Below are positions 1 through 8,625 of a DNA stretch of 64,000 nt, one piece after another (position 1 is the first letter of the stretch; the number at the start of each line of letters is the position of its first letter). Under the pieces are notes generated by a model. The model made no database searches, had not been told where the DNA came from, and was given only the letters and a program-made list of their open reading frames with translations. Position numbers and translations under genes: made by a program. The stretch comes from Weeksellaceae bacterium (GTDB taxonomy: Bacteria; Bacteroidota; Bacteroidia; Flavobacteriales; Weeksellaceae), in contig JAKLPS010000033.1 in assembly GCA_022013695.1 (NCBI GenBank), positions 1-64,000 of the forward strand. The letters are read 5' to 3'.

Positions 1-103
1 ACCTACCAAATCTTTTTTATAGTTTTTTTCTCAACCTTAAAAAATACTCAATACAATCCCTCTAATCTACTCTGCAAACCCATCACATCTCGTTTTGGGT
101 CTG

Positions 104-135
104 CAAAAATACATATTGTTTATGTAATATACAAA
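104..135 (-). promoter_or_regulatory. Bacteroidota-type promoter P2, firing left
   Basis: Read on the minus strand, TTTG (132-135) is followed by a 20-base spacer and TATTTTTG (104-111), matching the -33 and -7 elements of the Bacteroidota housekeeping sigma factor. It would start transcription near position 97, heading out of the window. Confidence 0.6.
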
Positions 136-172
136 TATTATCCGGAAATTGTTAATGCAAGATTTCTACATT

Positions 173-200
173 ATCTAAATCCTATATCCTATATATAAAA
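173..200. repeat. period-7 tandem array, 4 units
   Basis: Four consecutive heptamers, ATCTAAA, TCCTATA, TCCTATA and TATAAAA, lie in the leader between the two outward promoters. They belong to the same loose class of AT-rich seven-base arrays seen at five other places in this window. Confidence 0.55.
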
Positions 201-238
201 TGTAATGTTGCTTCTGCGCTGCTCTCTTAAAGCGGTTG

Positions 239-269
239 CAAAAGTAGGAAGTTTTCTTCAATCTGCAAA
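239..269 (-). promoter_or_regulatory. Bacteroidota-type promoter P1, firing left
   Basis: On the minus strand TTTG (266-269), a spacer of exactly 19 bases, and TACTTTTG (239-246) give a near-ideal Bacteroidota promoter. Together with the promoter at 104-135 it forms a stacked pair serving a unit left of the window. Confidence 0.7.
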
Positions 270-498
270 TATATTTGTGACTTTTTCGGGCATTATGCCA
301 CTACCCTTCTGGTTTTCAAGTACATTAATTTTCGTTGAATTTTTAATTGGGTTAAAAACCAGGTGATTTACACCTTTAATAATAAAGTCTTAAACAAACT
401 CGGACAGAGAAACTTCAAATGGTTGCAATAGAGAAGAAAGGCTTTTGCATAGCGAGCAAAAAAAATACTCCAGCAAGAGCATTCGGAAATCGTAAAAC

Positions 499-939
499 TT
501 ATTTGATTTTTAAATGACTAAAGTAGGCCTCGAGAATCTTTCTTTGCTTTGTCGTCAAGTTTGCTTTAGGATGATAACTCACGTACGCCGGCAATGGCAT
601 CTCATAGCTTTTCACCGTGGCGGCGGCTTTTTCCATCGCATTTTCTTTGAGTTCTTTGCCATATGAACCCCACTCGGAAAAGTTGAGGTGCGCACGCCCA
701 TCGTTGATATGATCTTTTATCATCCAAGAAATGGGTGCCAAGTAGGCATACTTAGGATATTTGGTTTCATTGGAATGGCAATCGTAGCAAGCATTTTGCA
801 AGATTAGTTTGATAGAATCCGGCGTCTTATAAATATCAACAAAATTAGTCTTTTTGCTGACTGGTTTATTCGCTCTGTCAATCGGAATAAGCTGCATTCC
901 CAGAAAAATAACAGCGATCCATAATATTATCTTTTTCAA
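499..939 (-). CDS. haem-binding domain protein, membrane-anchored
   Basis: A 146-residue protein with one N-terminal membrane segment (about residues 3-19) and a single c-type haem motif CYDCH at residues 51-55. A later MPLP segment could supply the Met axial ligand. The pattern fits the Haem_bd family, small exported haem proteins of unknown electron partner. I chose the TTG start at 939 because it overlaps the TGA stop (936-938) of the upstream gene, which suggests translational coupling, and because it puts the membrane helix at the N-terminus. A longer reading from a TTG at 972 adds a charged 11-residue tail before the helix and is less likely. The haem assignment is firm; the physiological role is unknown. 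Confidence 0.8.
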   Translation of the reverse strand: MKKIILWIAVIFLGMQLIPIDRANKPVSKKTNFVDIYKTPDSIKLILQNACYDCHSNETKYPKYAYLAPISWMIKDHINDGRAHLNFSEWGSYGKELKENAMEKAAATVKSYEMPLPAYVSYHPKANLTTKQRKILEAYFSHLKIK

Positions 940-2591
940 TTGGTAATCTGTTCTTCTTTGGTGAGATCCCAATCTTCATTGATTTCCCACAATGGGCGGA
1001 TACTGATTTTGCTCATTGCTTCTTTTTCTCCCACTTTTTTGAATAAGTAAACATCTTCTGCCAACAATTCTTTAGAAAAATCGGAACTGTCCCAAACGCC
1101 ATTCTCGTTGTTATCGACCAAGATTCGGAGCTTGTAAGTGCCGGGTTTTAGATTGATAAATTTAATATCCGCGAGATTGGTGTATTGCTGATACGCCGGC
1201 TCATTTTTTTCATTTAGCAGCTGAATCCAGAATTTCTGAGAAGGCGGATTTTTCAGATGGACTACAAAACTGCCAAATTCTTCCGGCTTTGCCACTTCGA
1301 AATCAAAACGCACGCTTTCGCTCAATCGGTTGTAAAAGGAGCTCAAGGTGTTTTTCGGGACAGTCAAATGGTATTTTTTCCCGGCAATGAAATCGGATTT
1401 GACAATCACTTGTGTAGAATCTCGCTCGGAAATCTTGGCCGTGAAGTTTTGAGATAAGCTATCTGCCTCCAGTTTCCAGTTTTCGGGCTGAATTTTATTA
1501 ATGATATAATTAGAAGAGAATCTAAAATCTGTTTCCGGTGACAACTTATTAGAAAAAGGATTAGCGATAGTCATATCTTCTTTCGTTGGTTTCTTGTAAA
1601 AAATCGAAATAGTATCTTGCTTAGAGCCCGTGTCGTAAGAGAATTTCAAGTTTTCGCTAATCGATGTTCCAATATTTTCCTTAGCGGCATCAAACCAAAT
1701 TTTGACGGAATCGGATCGCGATCTGTGCGTGATTTTGTAATCTGCCGGCTTCTCGCCAACCGTTTTCACCACTACTTTTTCGGGATTGCCATCAAATATC
1801 ATTGTGACGCCACCGGTGGAAACGGTTGCTTCTTTGTATGTTACTTCTTTTTTTGAGGGGAAAGATTTCAATTTCAGCCCGGAAATGCTGGTTTCGAGGT
1901 TGATTTCTTCTTTTAAGAAAGCCACATTTTCCTTCCCATTATCGTAGATGGAATTCGAGTTTTGGTCATCGAAACCGATGATTCGATATTTCCCGGGTGT
2001 CAAATAATTCAATTCAAAATAACCATCGGGATCGGCTTTTGAGATATAATAAGGCTTTTGCCGATAATTCATCGTGTCTTTCACTTGATAGAGTCCAACA
2101 ACGAGGTTTTTCTCCTTTCCGTCGTCATTTTTCTCATTTCCCAATGCATCTACAATTGTGCCGCTGATGTAAAGATCGTCCAACTTTTCTCCGGTGGAAA
2201 ATGCAAAATTGAAATACGGCAAAACATTGCCTTCATTAAGATCCACCACAGAATTTCCGAAATTAAAATTATAAGTGGTGTTTGCCTGCAAGGAATCTTT
2301 CCATTGGATTTGCAAATATTTGTTGCCGATGGATGAAGGAATAATCTTGGTATATTGGATGGGTGGCGATATAATCAGATTTTTGCTGATATCTTTCAGG
2401 CTAATATATTCATCAAAATCTATTCTGAGTTCTTTGATGTTTCTTGACACATTGACTCTCGTGGTATCAATATTAGAACCGATCATTTTCGGCGGAATCG
2501 AGTCTTTGGCGCCACCCACCGGAGAGCCCACTCGGGCACAACTTACCAAAACAATCGATGCAAAAAGCCACAAGAGATACTGCTTCATCAT
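936..2591 (-). CDS. Ig-like (Big_5) domain lipoprotein
   Basis: A 551-residue predicted lipoprotein. The signal peptide ends in a lipobox with Cys18 (VLVSC). Residues about 30-115 look like a bacterial Ig-like (SbsA/Big_5) domain. Around 185-225 is a carboxypeptidase-regulatory-like segment with NSNSIYDNG, and a similar NENGVWDSS segment lies near the C-terminus. Such proteins are common surface or periplasmic lipoproteins in Bacteroidota with no known reaction. It is the first gene of a two-gene unit; the downstream haem-binding gene starts inside its stop codon, so the two are probably made together. Family assignment is good; function unknown. Confidence 0.75.
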   Translation of the reverse strand: MMKQYLLWLFASIVLVSCARVGSPVGGAKDSIPPKMIGSNIDTTRVNVSRNIKELRIDFDEYISLKDISKNLIISPPIQYTKIIPSSIGNKYLQIQWKDSLQANTTYNFNFGNSVVDLNEGNVLPYFNFAFSTGEKLDDLYISGTIVDALGNEKNDDGKEKNLVVGLYQVKDTMNYRQKPYYISKADPDGYFELNYLTPGKYRIIGFDDQNSNSIYDNGKENVAFLKEEINLETSISGLKLKSFPSKKEVTYKEATVSTGGVTMIFDGNPEKVVVKTVGEKPADYKITHRSRSDSVKIWFDAAKENIGTSISENLKFSYDTGSKQDTISIFYKKPTKEDMTIANPFSNKLSPETDFRFSSNYIINKIQPENWKLEADSLSQNFTAKISERDSTQVIVKSDFIAGKKYHLTVPKNTLSSFYNRLSESVRFDFEVAKPEEFGSFVVHLKNPPSQKFWIQLLNEKNEPAYQQYTNLADIKFINLKPGTYKLRILVDNNENGVWDSSDFSKELLAEDVYLFKKVGEKEAMSKISIRPLWEINEDWDLTKEEQITN

Positions 2592-2716
2592 TATATATGA
2601 GGTTAGAATTTGGAGATCAGATGTCTGACTAAAATCTTAATCAGCAAAAATAAGCAAACTTTGATCCTCCACCTTAAAAGCTAATCATTTTTAGAAACAA
2701 AAAAAGAGTTCCAAAA

Positions 2717-3877
2717 TCAGAACTCATTGTAAATATATTTCAAAATATCTTTGTCCGTTTCGGTAAGGGCGATGTTTCTGCGTTCCATTGCTTTTTCGGC
2801 CACGTCGCAGGCTTTGTCCAGCCGAAATTTCTCATCGCCTTTCATCCCGCCCCACGAGAAGCTGTCCACCAGATTGGGAGGAAATCCCGATTTGAAAATA
2901 TTGGCCGCAACGCCAATCACCGTTCCCGTATTGAGTTGCGTATTAATCGCGGTTTTGGAGTGATCGCCCATTATTAATCCACAAAATTGCAAGCCCGTAT
3001 CGAGAAATCTTTTCTTTCTGTAATTCCAAAGTTTGACAGACGCATAATTATTTTTCAGGTTCGAGGAGTTGGTGTCTGCGCCCAGATTGCACCATTCCCC
3101 GAGCACAGAATTTCCCAAAAAACCGTCGTGGCCTTTGTTCGAATATCCAAAAATGACCACATTATTGAGCTCTCCACCAACTTTGGAATGCGGGCCAATC
3201 GTAGTTCCACCATACAGTTTGGTTCCGAGATTTATTTTTGAGCCTTCGCAAAGCGCCAAAGATCCTCGGATGTTGGAGCCTTCCATAATTTCGGCATTTT
3301 TCCCGATATAGATCTTTCCGGTTTTGCAATTAAGCGTGCAAAATTCTACAACGGCGCCTTCTTCTATAAAAAGATTTTCTTTTTCGCCAATGAAACCGTT
3401 GGTTGCTGATAATTCCTGAGAAGTTTTTCCTTTTGTCATTAATTCAAAATCAAAATTAATCGCAAAATCGTTGTGGAAAAAGATATCGGTTGGTTTTTCT
3501 ATGAATAATAATTTCTCCGTAATATCGGTCATTTTATTGATTTGATTAAGAGAAAAATTTTCCATATTGATGTTCGCCACCAAAACTTCGTTGTCATAAA
3601 CCAATGCTTCGCCAGGCTTCAATGCTTTGATTAGCTGCAAAACTGCTTCCGAAGGGAAGAAATTCGGGACAATGAAAAGGCTTTGCGCTGGTTCCGGTTT
3701 CGGGAATTTCTCCTGAAGATAATTTTCTGTGATGTAGAAAACCTCGTCGACATGGAGAAGTTTTTGCCATCTTTCGGAAAAAGTGAGAATTCCCATTCGC
3801 ATTTCTGCGACGGGTCTTGTAAAAGTGAGTGGGAGAAAATCTTCCCAATATTGAGCGTCTGAAAAAACGAGTTGCAT
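2717..3877 (-). CDS. GlmU-like sugar nucleotidyltransferase family protein
   Basis: A 386-residue protein of the GlmU-like putative sugar nucleotidyltransferase family found in Bacteroidota. The N-terminal part starts with the typical PLTFTRPVAEMRMG segment. The C-terminal part (about residues 170-330) has the alternating I/V/G pattern of a left-handed beta-helix of hexapeptide repeats, as in acyltransferases. It lacks the canonical GxGTRM loop of true GlmU, so it should not be called glmU. Substrate is unknown; a role in nucleotide-sugar or cell-wall metabolism is the usual guess. Its upstream leader holds a heptamer array. Confidence 0.8.
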   Translation of the reverse strand: MQLVFSDAQYWEDFLPLTFTRPVAEMRMGILTFSERWQKLLHVDEVFYITENYLQEKFPKPEPAQSLFIVPNFFPSEAVLQLIKALKPGEALVYDNEVLVANINMENFSLNQINKMTDITEKLLFIEKPTDIFFHNDFAINFDFELMTKGKTSQELSATNGFIGEKENLFIEEGAVVEFCTLNCKTGKIYIGKNAEIMEGSNIRGSLALCEGSKINLGTKLYGGTTIGPHSKVGGELNNVVIFGYSNKGHDGFLGNSVLGEWCNLGADTNSSNLKNNYASVKLWNYRKKRFLDTGLQFCGLIMGDHSKTAINTQLNTGTVIGVAANIFKSGFPPNLVDSFSWGGMKGDEKFRLDKACDVAEKAMERRNIALTETDKDILKYIYNEF

Positions 3878-3880
3878 TTT

Positions 3881-3955
3881 TTAGATGTTAGATTTTATAT
3901 CTTAGACAAAAAGTGTTTGAAATCTAATTTTTAACTTCTAAAGTCTAATTTCTAT
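3881..3955. repeat. period-7 arrays, inverted pair, upstream of the GlmU-like gene
   Basis: Two groups of heptamers lie in the leader of the gene starting at 3877. The near group (3881-3908) reads TTAGATG, TTAGATT, TTATATC, TTAGACA. The far group (3921-3955) reads AATCTAA, TTTTTAA, CTTCTAA, AGTCTAA, TTTCTAT. TTAGA is the complement of TCTAA, so the two groups could pair as an imperfect hairpin. Nearly the same units recur at 61,531-61,565. Confidence 0.65.
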
Positions 3956-4027
3956 CTCCAGCAAAAATAACAAAAAAACCTCTCGAAAATCCGAAAGGTT
4001 TGATGTTTTTAAAAAATATGCCAAAGA

Positions 4028-4279
4028 TTATTTAGCAAATTTTTTGTATTTGTTCATAAACTTGTCCACTCTACCGGCGGTGTCCACCAATTTGGTTTTC
4101 CCCGTGTAAAAAGGGTGTGAGCTAGAAGAGATTTCCATTTTCACCAAAGGGTATTCTGCACCTTCGAACTCGATGGTATCTCTTGTTTCGGCGGTAGATT
4201 TGCAAAGGAACATTTCGTCGTTACTCATATCTTTGAAAACCACCAACCTATAATTTTCTGGGTGTATGCCTTGTTTCAT
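4028..4279 (-). CDS. rpmE2: 50S ribosomal protein L31, type B
   Basis: An 83-residue protein matching the type B L31 family: the start [11 protein letters not shown], the HPFYTGK segment and the C-terminal [13 protein letters not shown] are characteristic. The paired cysteines of zinc-binding L31 are absent (only Cys26), as expected for the type B paralogue, which in other bacteria can replace the zinc form. It sits alone with its own strong promoter at 4396-4426. Length and start are as usual for the family. Confidence 0.95.
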   Translation of the reverse strand: MKQGIHPENYRLVVFKDMSNDEMFLCKSTAETRDTIEFEGAEYPLVKMEISSSSHPFYTGKTKLVDTAGRVDKFMNKYKKFAK

Positions 4280-4395
4280 TTGGACTTATTTTTTTTCAAA
4301 TGGACCTTGCGGTTTCATTTTTCAGATGTTATAATACTTTTTTATCGTTCGTGAGTAGAGGACTAATGGATCCTACAACTCTGGTTTTGAGGATG

Positions 4396-4426
4396 CAAAA
4401 ATAGGAATTTTTTCTTAGTTTCCAAA
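4396..4426 (-). promoter_or_regulatory. promoter of rpmE2
   Basis: On the minus strand TTTG (4423-4426), a 19-base spacer and TATTTTTG (4396-4403) form an ideal Bacteroidota promoter about 115 bases before the rpmE2 start codon. Confidence 0.7.
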
Positions 4427-4444
4427 TTTTTTAATCCATTTTCA

Positions 4445-5200
4445 TTATTTTTTCTTGAAACGGTTGATCGCGTTCACCGTAAAATCTGACAGAACCAATT
4501 TCCCACTGACTTCTGCACGTTCGCTAAGAAGTTCATCCCAATTTTCAGTGCCTTTCCAGAATATTTCTTTCAGTTTCAGCATTGCATCGGGGTTTGAAGT
4601 TGCTAATTTTTCTGCCAAAATTTGGATTTCCGCGTCCATTTCTTCCGTCGTTTCGTACATATCCTGGAACATATTTTTCTCTCTCGCCCATTCTGCAGAG
4701 TAAAATTCGGTCGCATTAATAGCCAATTGAGCAAAAGCCGAAGTTCCAATCTTTTTTTCAACAACCGGCCCGATCACGAACGGCCCGATTCCGATTGCCA
4801 ATTCACTCAATTTAACAGAAGCATTTTCTGTAGCGAAAGTATAATCCGCCGCACACGCAATTCCAACGCCGCCTCCAACAGCTTTTCCGTGGATTCTGGC
4901 GATGATGAGTTTTGGAGATTTTCGCATCGCATTAATAACATTGGCAAAGCCTGAGAAAAATGTTTTCCCCGTTTCGAAATCCTGAATGGAAATCAGTTCG
5001 TCGAAAGAAGCGCCTGCACAAAAGGCTTTTTCGCCGCCACTTTTCAGGATAATGACTTTTGCGTCGTCATTTTTTCCGAGGTTGTTGATTTCTTCTACCA
5101 AATTTTTAAGTTGCGAACTCGGCATTGAGTTGCTTTGCGGATGGAAAAACTCGATGGTTCCGATTCCGTTTTCTATGGTTGATTTTACAAAGGCTTTCAT
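4445..5200 (-). CDS. enoyl-CoA hydratase/isomerase family protein
   Basis: A 251-residue crotonase-fold protein. The oxyanion-hole segment KAFCAGASF and the HGKAVGGGVGIACAADY segment are clear. Of the two catalytic glutamates of enoyl-CoA hydratase, the first position (GGGCE in classic enzymes) is Gly here, while the second (LSELAIG) is kept. That points to an isomerase, a methylglutaconyl-CoA hydratase-like enzyme or another crotonase reaction rather than standard beta-oxidation hydratase. I chose the internal ATG at 5200, where family similarity begins; an upstream extension to 5269 is Lys/Gly-rich and unlike the family. Exact substrate cannot be read from sequence. Confidence 0.82.
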   Translation of the reverse strand: MKAFVKSTIENGIGTIEFFHPQSNSMPSSQLKNLVEEINNLGKNDDAKVIILKSGGEKAFCAGASFDELISIQDFETGKTFFSGFANVINAMRKSPKLIIARIHGKAVGGGVGIACAADYTFATENASVKLSELAIGIGPFVIGPVVEKKIGTSAFAQLAINATEFYSAEWAREKNMFQDMYETTEEMDAEIQILAEKLATSNPDAMLKLKEIFWKGTENWDELLSERAEVSGKLVLSDFTVNAINRFKKK

Positions 5201-5631
5201 ATTGATCGTTGCTTGATACTTTTCTTTTGATTTAATTTTCCCACCGAATTTGCCGCCCAACTTGAGCATAAAATCCTTTTGGGATGCAAAAACACGAGCC
5301 AGCGCAGGACTTTCGCAGCAAAATCATTATCATTAAGCTTTTCTAAAAAAATGTTTCCTTGCATTGATGATTCATCAATTTTCAAAAATCCGAAAACATC
5401 CTTGCCATTTTTCTCATTGGCAAATATAGTTACAATCAAATAAACAGAGAAATAGATAAGGCTATCCAGAATAAAATATATGTTGAAATATCCGCTTCAT
5501 CACAAAATAAAAATTTAAATTTTGTAGTTTTGAAGATTAAACAAGATAAATGAAACTCCTTACCTGCAAATCTCTTGGATGCAGAAACAAAATTGGTGTT
5601 CCATCTGACTTAAAAAATTAAATGAAAACAG
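5201..5631. other. intergenic region between divergent genes
   Basis: No convincing gene. It separates the crotonase gene (minus) from the beta-helix lipoprotein gene (plus). A minus-strand TATATTTG (5421-5428) and a plus-strand TAGTTTTG (5525-5532) are candidate -7 elements for the two genes, giving leaders of about 215 and 95 bases. A minus-strand open frame here (5270-5439) overlaps the predicted leader and has no family resemblance. Confidence 0.5.
5525..5532 (+). promoter_or_regulatory. candidate -7 element for the beta-helix lipoprotein gene
   Basis: TAGTTTTG fits TAnnTTTG and lies 100 bases before the start codon at 5632. I see no good TTTG at the expected -33 distance, so support is from one element only. 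Confidence 0.4.
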
Positions 5632-7017
5632 ATGAAAATTAAAATATTTTTTGGAATTGCATTTTGGTCACTTTTATTATTAGCAGCTTGTAATCGCGAC
5701 GATATTACATTCGATGAGCCAAGCCAATTATTGCGTTTCTCGACTGACACGGTTTTTTGCGACACCGTTTACAACCAAATGCGCAGCGAAACTTACGCCG
5801 TGAAGGTTTATAACAATGAGGATAAAGATGTTTTGATTCCAAGAATTGCATTGGAGGGCGGCAGCGGCTCGCTTTACAGAATCAATGTGGATGGAAAAGC
5901 AGGAATCAGCTTCGAAAATGTGCCGCTGAGAAGCAAAGACAGCCTGTTCGTTTTTGTAGAAATTGCACCAGTTGCAAACGCTCCGGAAGCGATTGCAGAG
6001 GATAAAGTCGTTTTCAACACGCCGGCCGGCGAACAAAAAGTGACGCTCTTCTCAGTCGTTCAGGATGCCGAATATTTTATCCAAACGGGAGAAAATCCTG
6101 TCTCCATCAATGATAACACCACTTGGACTAAAGACAAAGTGAAAGTCATTTTCGGAAATCTCACCGTTGCAGAAGGAAAAACTTTGACGATGGAAAAAGG
6201 GACGAAAGTCTATTTCCGAAAAAACAGCGGAATGAATTTTGAGAAAAATTCTCAACTGACTGTGAACGGCGAATTGGGAGAAGAAGTCATCTTCCGAGGC
6301 GACAGAAGCGATACCAAATACGACACTTTGCCCGCCAATTGGAACGGCATTACTATGGATGAGGCGACAGTTCTCAATATGAATTATGCCAGAGTTTTTG
6401 GCGGAAATGTTGGACTTCAGTTGAAAGAAAACACAGCCACAATCAATAATACAATTATCCATACTTTTCAGAATGCCGGCATCTACGGAATTGCTGCAAA
6501 TCTTACAGCAAATAATTTGGTAATGAACAATTGCGGAGAAGCTGATTTGGCGATTGCTGGCGGTGGAACTTACACACTTAATTACTCTACGCTTGCAAAT
6601 TATTGGAACTTGAATCCTTCAATGTCTGCATTAGGGATTTATGCTACCAATCGCTACGAAAATGACACCGAAATTATTACTGAAAACCCAACTTTAAGTG
6701 TGAATAATTCTATTATTTATGGTGATGTTCCGGATATGATTTTATTCAAAAGTGTTGAAGGTGGAACTTTTAGTCCAAAAATTAATAACTCTCTATTAAA
6801 ACAAAATGCAAACACTGGATTTAGTATTGTGGGACAAAACTTTCTAAATCAAGACCCTAAATTCCAGAATTATTTTACCCAAAAAATGAATTTGAGAGTG
6901 AAGGCTGGCTCGCCGGCAATGGGTAAAGGGACACAGTTGCCTAGTAATATTTTTACAATCAAGGATATAGCGGGCATTACAAGAATGTATCCTGCAACGT
7001 TAGGCGCATACGAATAA
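5632..7017 (+). CDS. right-handed beta-helix lipoprotein
   Basis: A 461-residue predicted lipoprotein with signal peptide and lipobox Cys20 (LLAAC). From about residue 165 onward, short repeated stretches rich in N, T and V (for example NNTIIHTFQNAGIYG and NNLVMNNCG) resemble the rungs of a parallel beta-helix. It looks like a Bacteroidota surface lipoprotein with no assigned function. The ATG at 5632 is used because an ATG just upstream (5621) hits a stop after six codons. Its stop TAA overlaps the next start as TAATG, so it is likely translated together with the MazG-like gene. Confidence 0.7.
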   Translation: MKIKIFFGIAFWSLLLLAACNRDDITFDEPSQLLRFSTDTVFCDTVYNQMRSETYAVKVYNNEDKDVLIPRIALEGGSGSLYRINVDGKAGISFENVPLRSKDSLFVFVEIAPVANAPEAIAEDKVVFNTPAGEQKVTLFSVVQDAEYFIQTGENPVSINDNTTWTKDKVKVIFGNLTVAEGKTLTMEKGTKVYFRKNSGMNFEKNSQLTVNGELGEEVIFRGDRSDTKYDTLPANWNGITMDEATVLNMNYARVFGGNVGLQLKENTATINNTIIHTFQNAGIYGIAANLTANNLVMNNCGEADLAIAGGGTYTLNYSTLANYWNLNPSMSALGIYATNRYENDTEIITENPTLSVNNSIIYGDVPDMILFKSVEGGTFSPKINNSLLKQNANTGFSIVGQNFLNQDPKFQNYFTQKMNLRVKAGSPAMGKGTQLPSNIFTIKDIAGITRMYPATLGAYE

Positions 7018-7343
7018 TGGAAATCACAGCATTACAAAATCAGGTTGATGAATGGATCAAAACCATCGGCGTCCGCTATTTCGATGAACTGACGAATATG
7101 GCAATTCTCACCGAGGAAGTAGGTGAAGTGGCCCGAATCATCGCCAGAAGATACGGCGAACAATCTGAAAAAGAATCCGATAAATCCAAAGATTTGGGTG
7201 AAGAATTGGCGGATGTTCTTTTCGTAACACTTTGCTTGGCCAACCAAACCGGAACCAATCTGCAAGCTGCTTTCGACAAAAAAATGAAAGTGAAAACAGA
7301 CAGAGATAAAGACCGGCATCAAAATAACGAGAAATTGAAATAA
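7017..7343 (+). CDS. MazG-like nucleotide pyrophosphohydrolase
   Basis: A 108-residue all-helical protein with the metal-binding motifs of the MazG/RS21-C6 superfamily: EEVGE near residue 31 and ELADV near residue 63, the EExxE...ExxD pattern that holds Mg2+. Such enzymes split nucleoside triphosphates to monophosphate and pyrophosphate as house-cleaning. It has a single domain, about half the size of E. coli MazG. It starts in the stop codon of the preceding lipoprotein gene, though a functional link to that gene is not obvious. Confidence 0.88.
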   Translation: MEITALQNQVDEWIKTIGVRYFDELTNMAILTEEVGEVARIIARRYGEQSEKESDKSKDLGEELADVLFVTLCLANQTGTNLQAAFDKKMKVKTDRDKDRHQNNEKLK

Positions 7344-7354
7344 AATGCTTGAAG

Positions 7355-7375
7355 TCCCTCTCAGTGGGAGAGGGA
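7355..7375. repeat. small dispersed palindrome
   Basis: TCCCTCTC and GAGAGGGA form a perfect 8-base stem around a five-base loop, followed by TTTAGGGTGAGG. This short palindrome is of a type I recall as scattered between genes in many bacteria. Here it separates the MazG-like gene from aroA and could act as a weak terminator or RNA end. Confidence 0.6.
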
Positions 7376-7398
7376 TTTAGGGTGAGGAAAAATAATAT

Positions 7399-8622
7399 AT
7401 GCATCTAAAAAAAGCGCAATTAATTGACAACCAACAAATCCAAATTACCGGTTCGAAAAGCATTTCGAACCGTCTTTTGATTTTGAGCAAACTCTTCGGA
7501 AACATCGACATCCTAAATCTTTCCAATTCCCAAGACACCACTTTGCTCAAAAAAGCCTTGGAATCGGATTCCGAAATTATTGATATTCATCACGCGGGGA
7601 CGGCCATGCGATTTTTGACTTCCTATTATTCGATTTTCGAAGGCAGAAAAACCATCCTGACAGGTTCTGACAGAATGAAAAACCGACCGATTAAACCTCT
7701 CGTGGACGCACTTCGATCTCTTGGGGCTGACATCACTTATCTCGAGAAAGAGGGCTTTCCGCCACTGCAAATCATTGGGAAAAAATTAGAAAAGAACAAT
7801 GTAAAAATCTCAGCCGATGTTTCCAGCCAATTTTTAACTTCGTTAATATTAATCGGAGGAAAACTCGAAAATGGCCTGACCTTGGAATTGGAAGGCGAAA
7901 TCACATCGCGACCTTATCTCGAAATGACTTTGAAAATCCTGAACGAAATCGGAATCAAATCTCATTTCATAAAAAATATAATAGAAATATTACCACATTC
8001 CGACAATTTCAGAATCGAGCATTATGAAGTGGAAAGCGACTGGTCATCGGCATCCTACTTCTATTCGTTGGCCGCAATCGGCAGAAAATCAATCACGCTG
8101 AAAAGCTATCACACCCTTTCTTTGCAAGGCGACAGCGTCATCAAGGAACTGTATTGGAAATATTTCGGAATCAACACAGTCTCGGACTATGCCGAAAACT
8201 CGATTTCGCTTTTGCCGGAATCCGCTTTTGAATTTCCTGAATTCATCACGGTGAACATGAACGATTGCCCCGACATCGCTCAAACGCTTTGCGTAACAGC
8301 AACGGCGCTGAAAATCCCATTCGAAATCACAGGACTTCATACGTTGAAGGTAAAAGAAACCGACCGATTGGTAGCGCTTCAAAATGAATTAGTAAAAATT
8401 GGTGCAAAAACCAATATCACGGAAGATAAAATAGAATCTTCTGAATTTGTAGAACCGGAAGAAAACATTTCGATCGCCACTTACAACGATCACAGGATGG
8501 CGATGGCTTTTGCCCCGTTTGCCTTAATCAAAGCATTAAATATCGAGAACGAAGATGTTGTCGAGAAATCTTATCCCGAGTTTTGGGAGGATTTTGCAAC
8601 CGTCACGCAAGAAACTGAATAA
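7399..8622 (+). CDS. aroA: 3-phosphoshikimate 1-carboxyvinyltransferase (EPSP synthase)
   Basis: A 407-residue enzyme of the EPT family; it joins shikimate 3-phosphate and phosphoenolpyruvate in the aromatic amino acid pathway, in the cytoplasm. Visible signatures are GSKSISNRLLIL near residue 18 (the KS..R substrate-binding site), GTAMRFLTS, DRMKNRPIKPLVDALR, SSQFLTSLIL, the LKVKETDRL segment and YNDHRMAMA near the C-terminus. It is slightly shorter than the E. coli enzyme (427). It is followed after three bases by the SDR gene. Confidence 0.95.
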   Translation: MHLKKAQLIDNQQIQITGSKSISNRLLILSKLFGNIDILNLSNSQDTTLLKKALESDSEIIDIHHAGTAMRFLTSYYSIFEGRKTILTGSDRMKNRPIKPLVDALRSLGADITYLEKEGFPPLQIIGKKLEKNNVKISADVSSQFLTSLILIGGKLENGLTLELEGEITSRPYLEMTLKILNEIGIKSHFIKNIIEILPHSDNFRIEHYEVESDWSSASYFYSLAAIGRKSITLKSYHTLSLQGDSVIKELYWKYFGINTVSDYAENSISLLPESAFEFPEFITVNMNDCPDIAQTLCVTATALKIPFEITGLHTLKVKETDRLVALQNELVKIGAKTNITEDKIESSEFVEPEENISIATYNDHRMAMAFAPFALIKALNIENEDVVEKSYPEFWEDFATVTQETE

Positions 8623-8625
8623 AAA

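Larger units (their letters stand above)
1..498. other. gene-free region with outward promoters
   Basis: I see no convincing gene here. The stretch is AT-rich and contains two promoters pointing left and a short period-7 array, each listed separately. The layout suggests a long 5' leader of a minus-strand transcription unit lying left of the window. A stable RNA operon is one possibility, because two stacked promoters and a long non-coding leader are common there, but no RNA gene is visible to prove it. Confidence 0.6.

Noticed and set aside
5270-5439. minus-strand open frame in the crotonase leader
   Set aside because: It overlaps a candidate promoter, reads into the crotonase gene in another frame and resembles no family.
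7138-7404. 88-residue minus-strand open frame with LTLNPSPTERD
   Set aside because: That phrase is the translation of the small dispersed palindrome, and the rest is antisense to the MazG-like gene.
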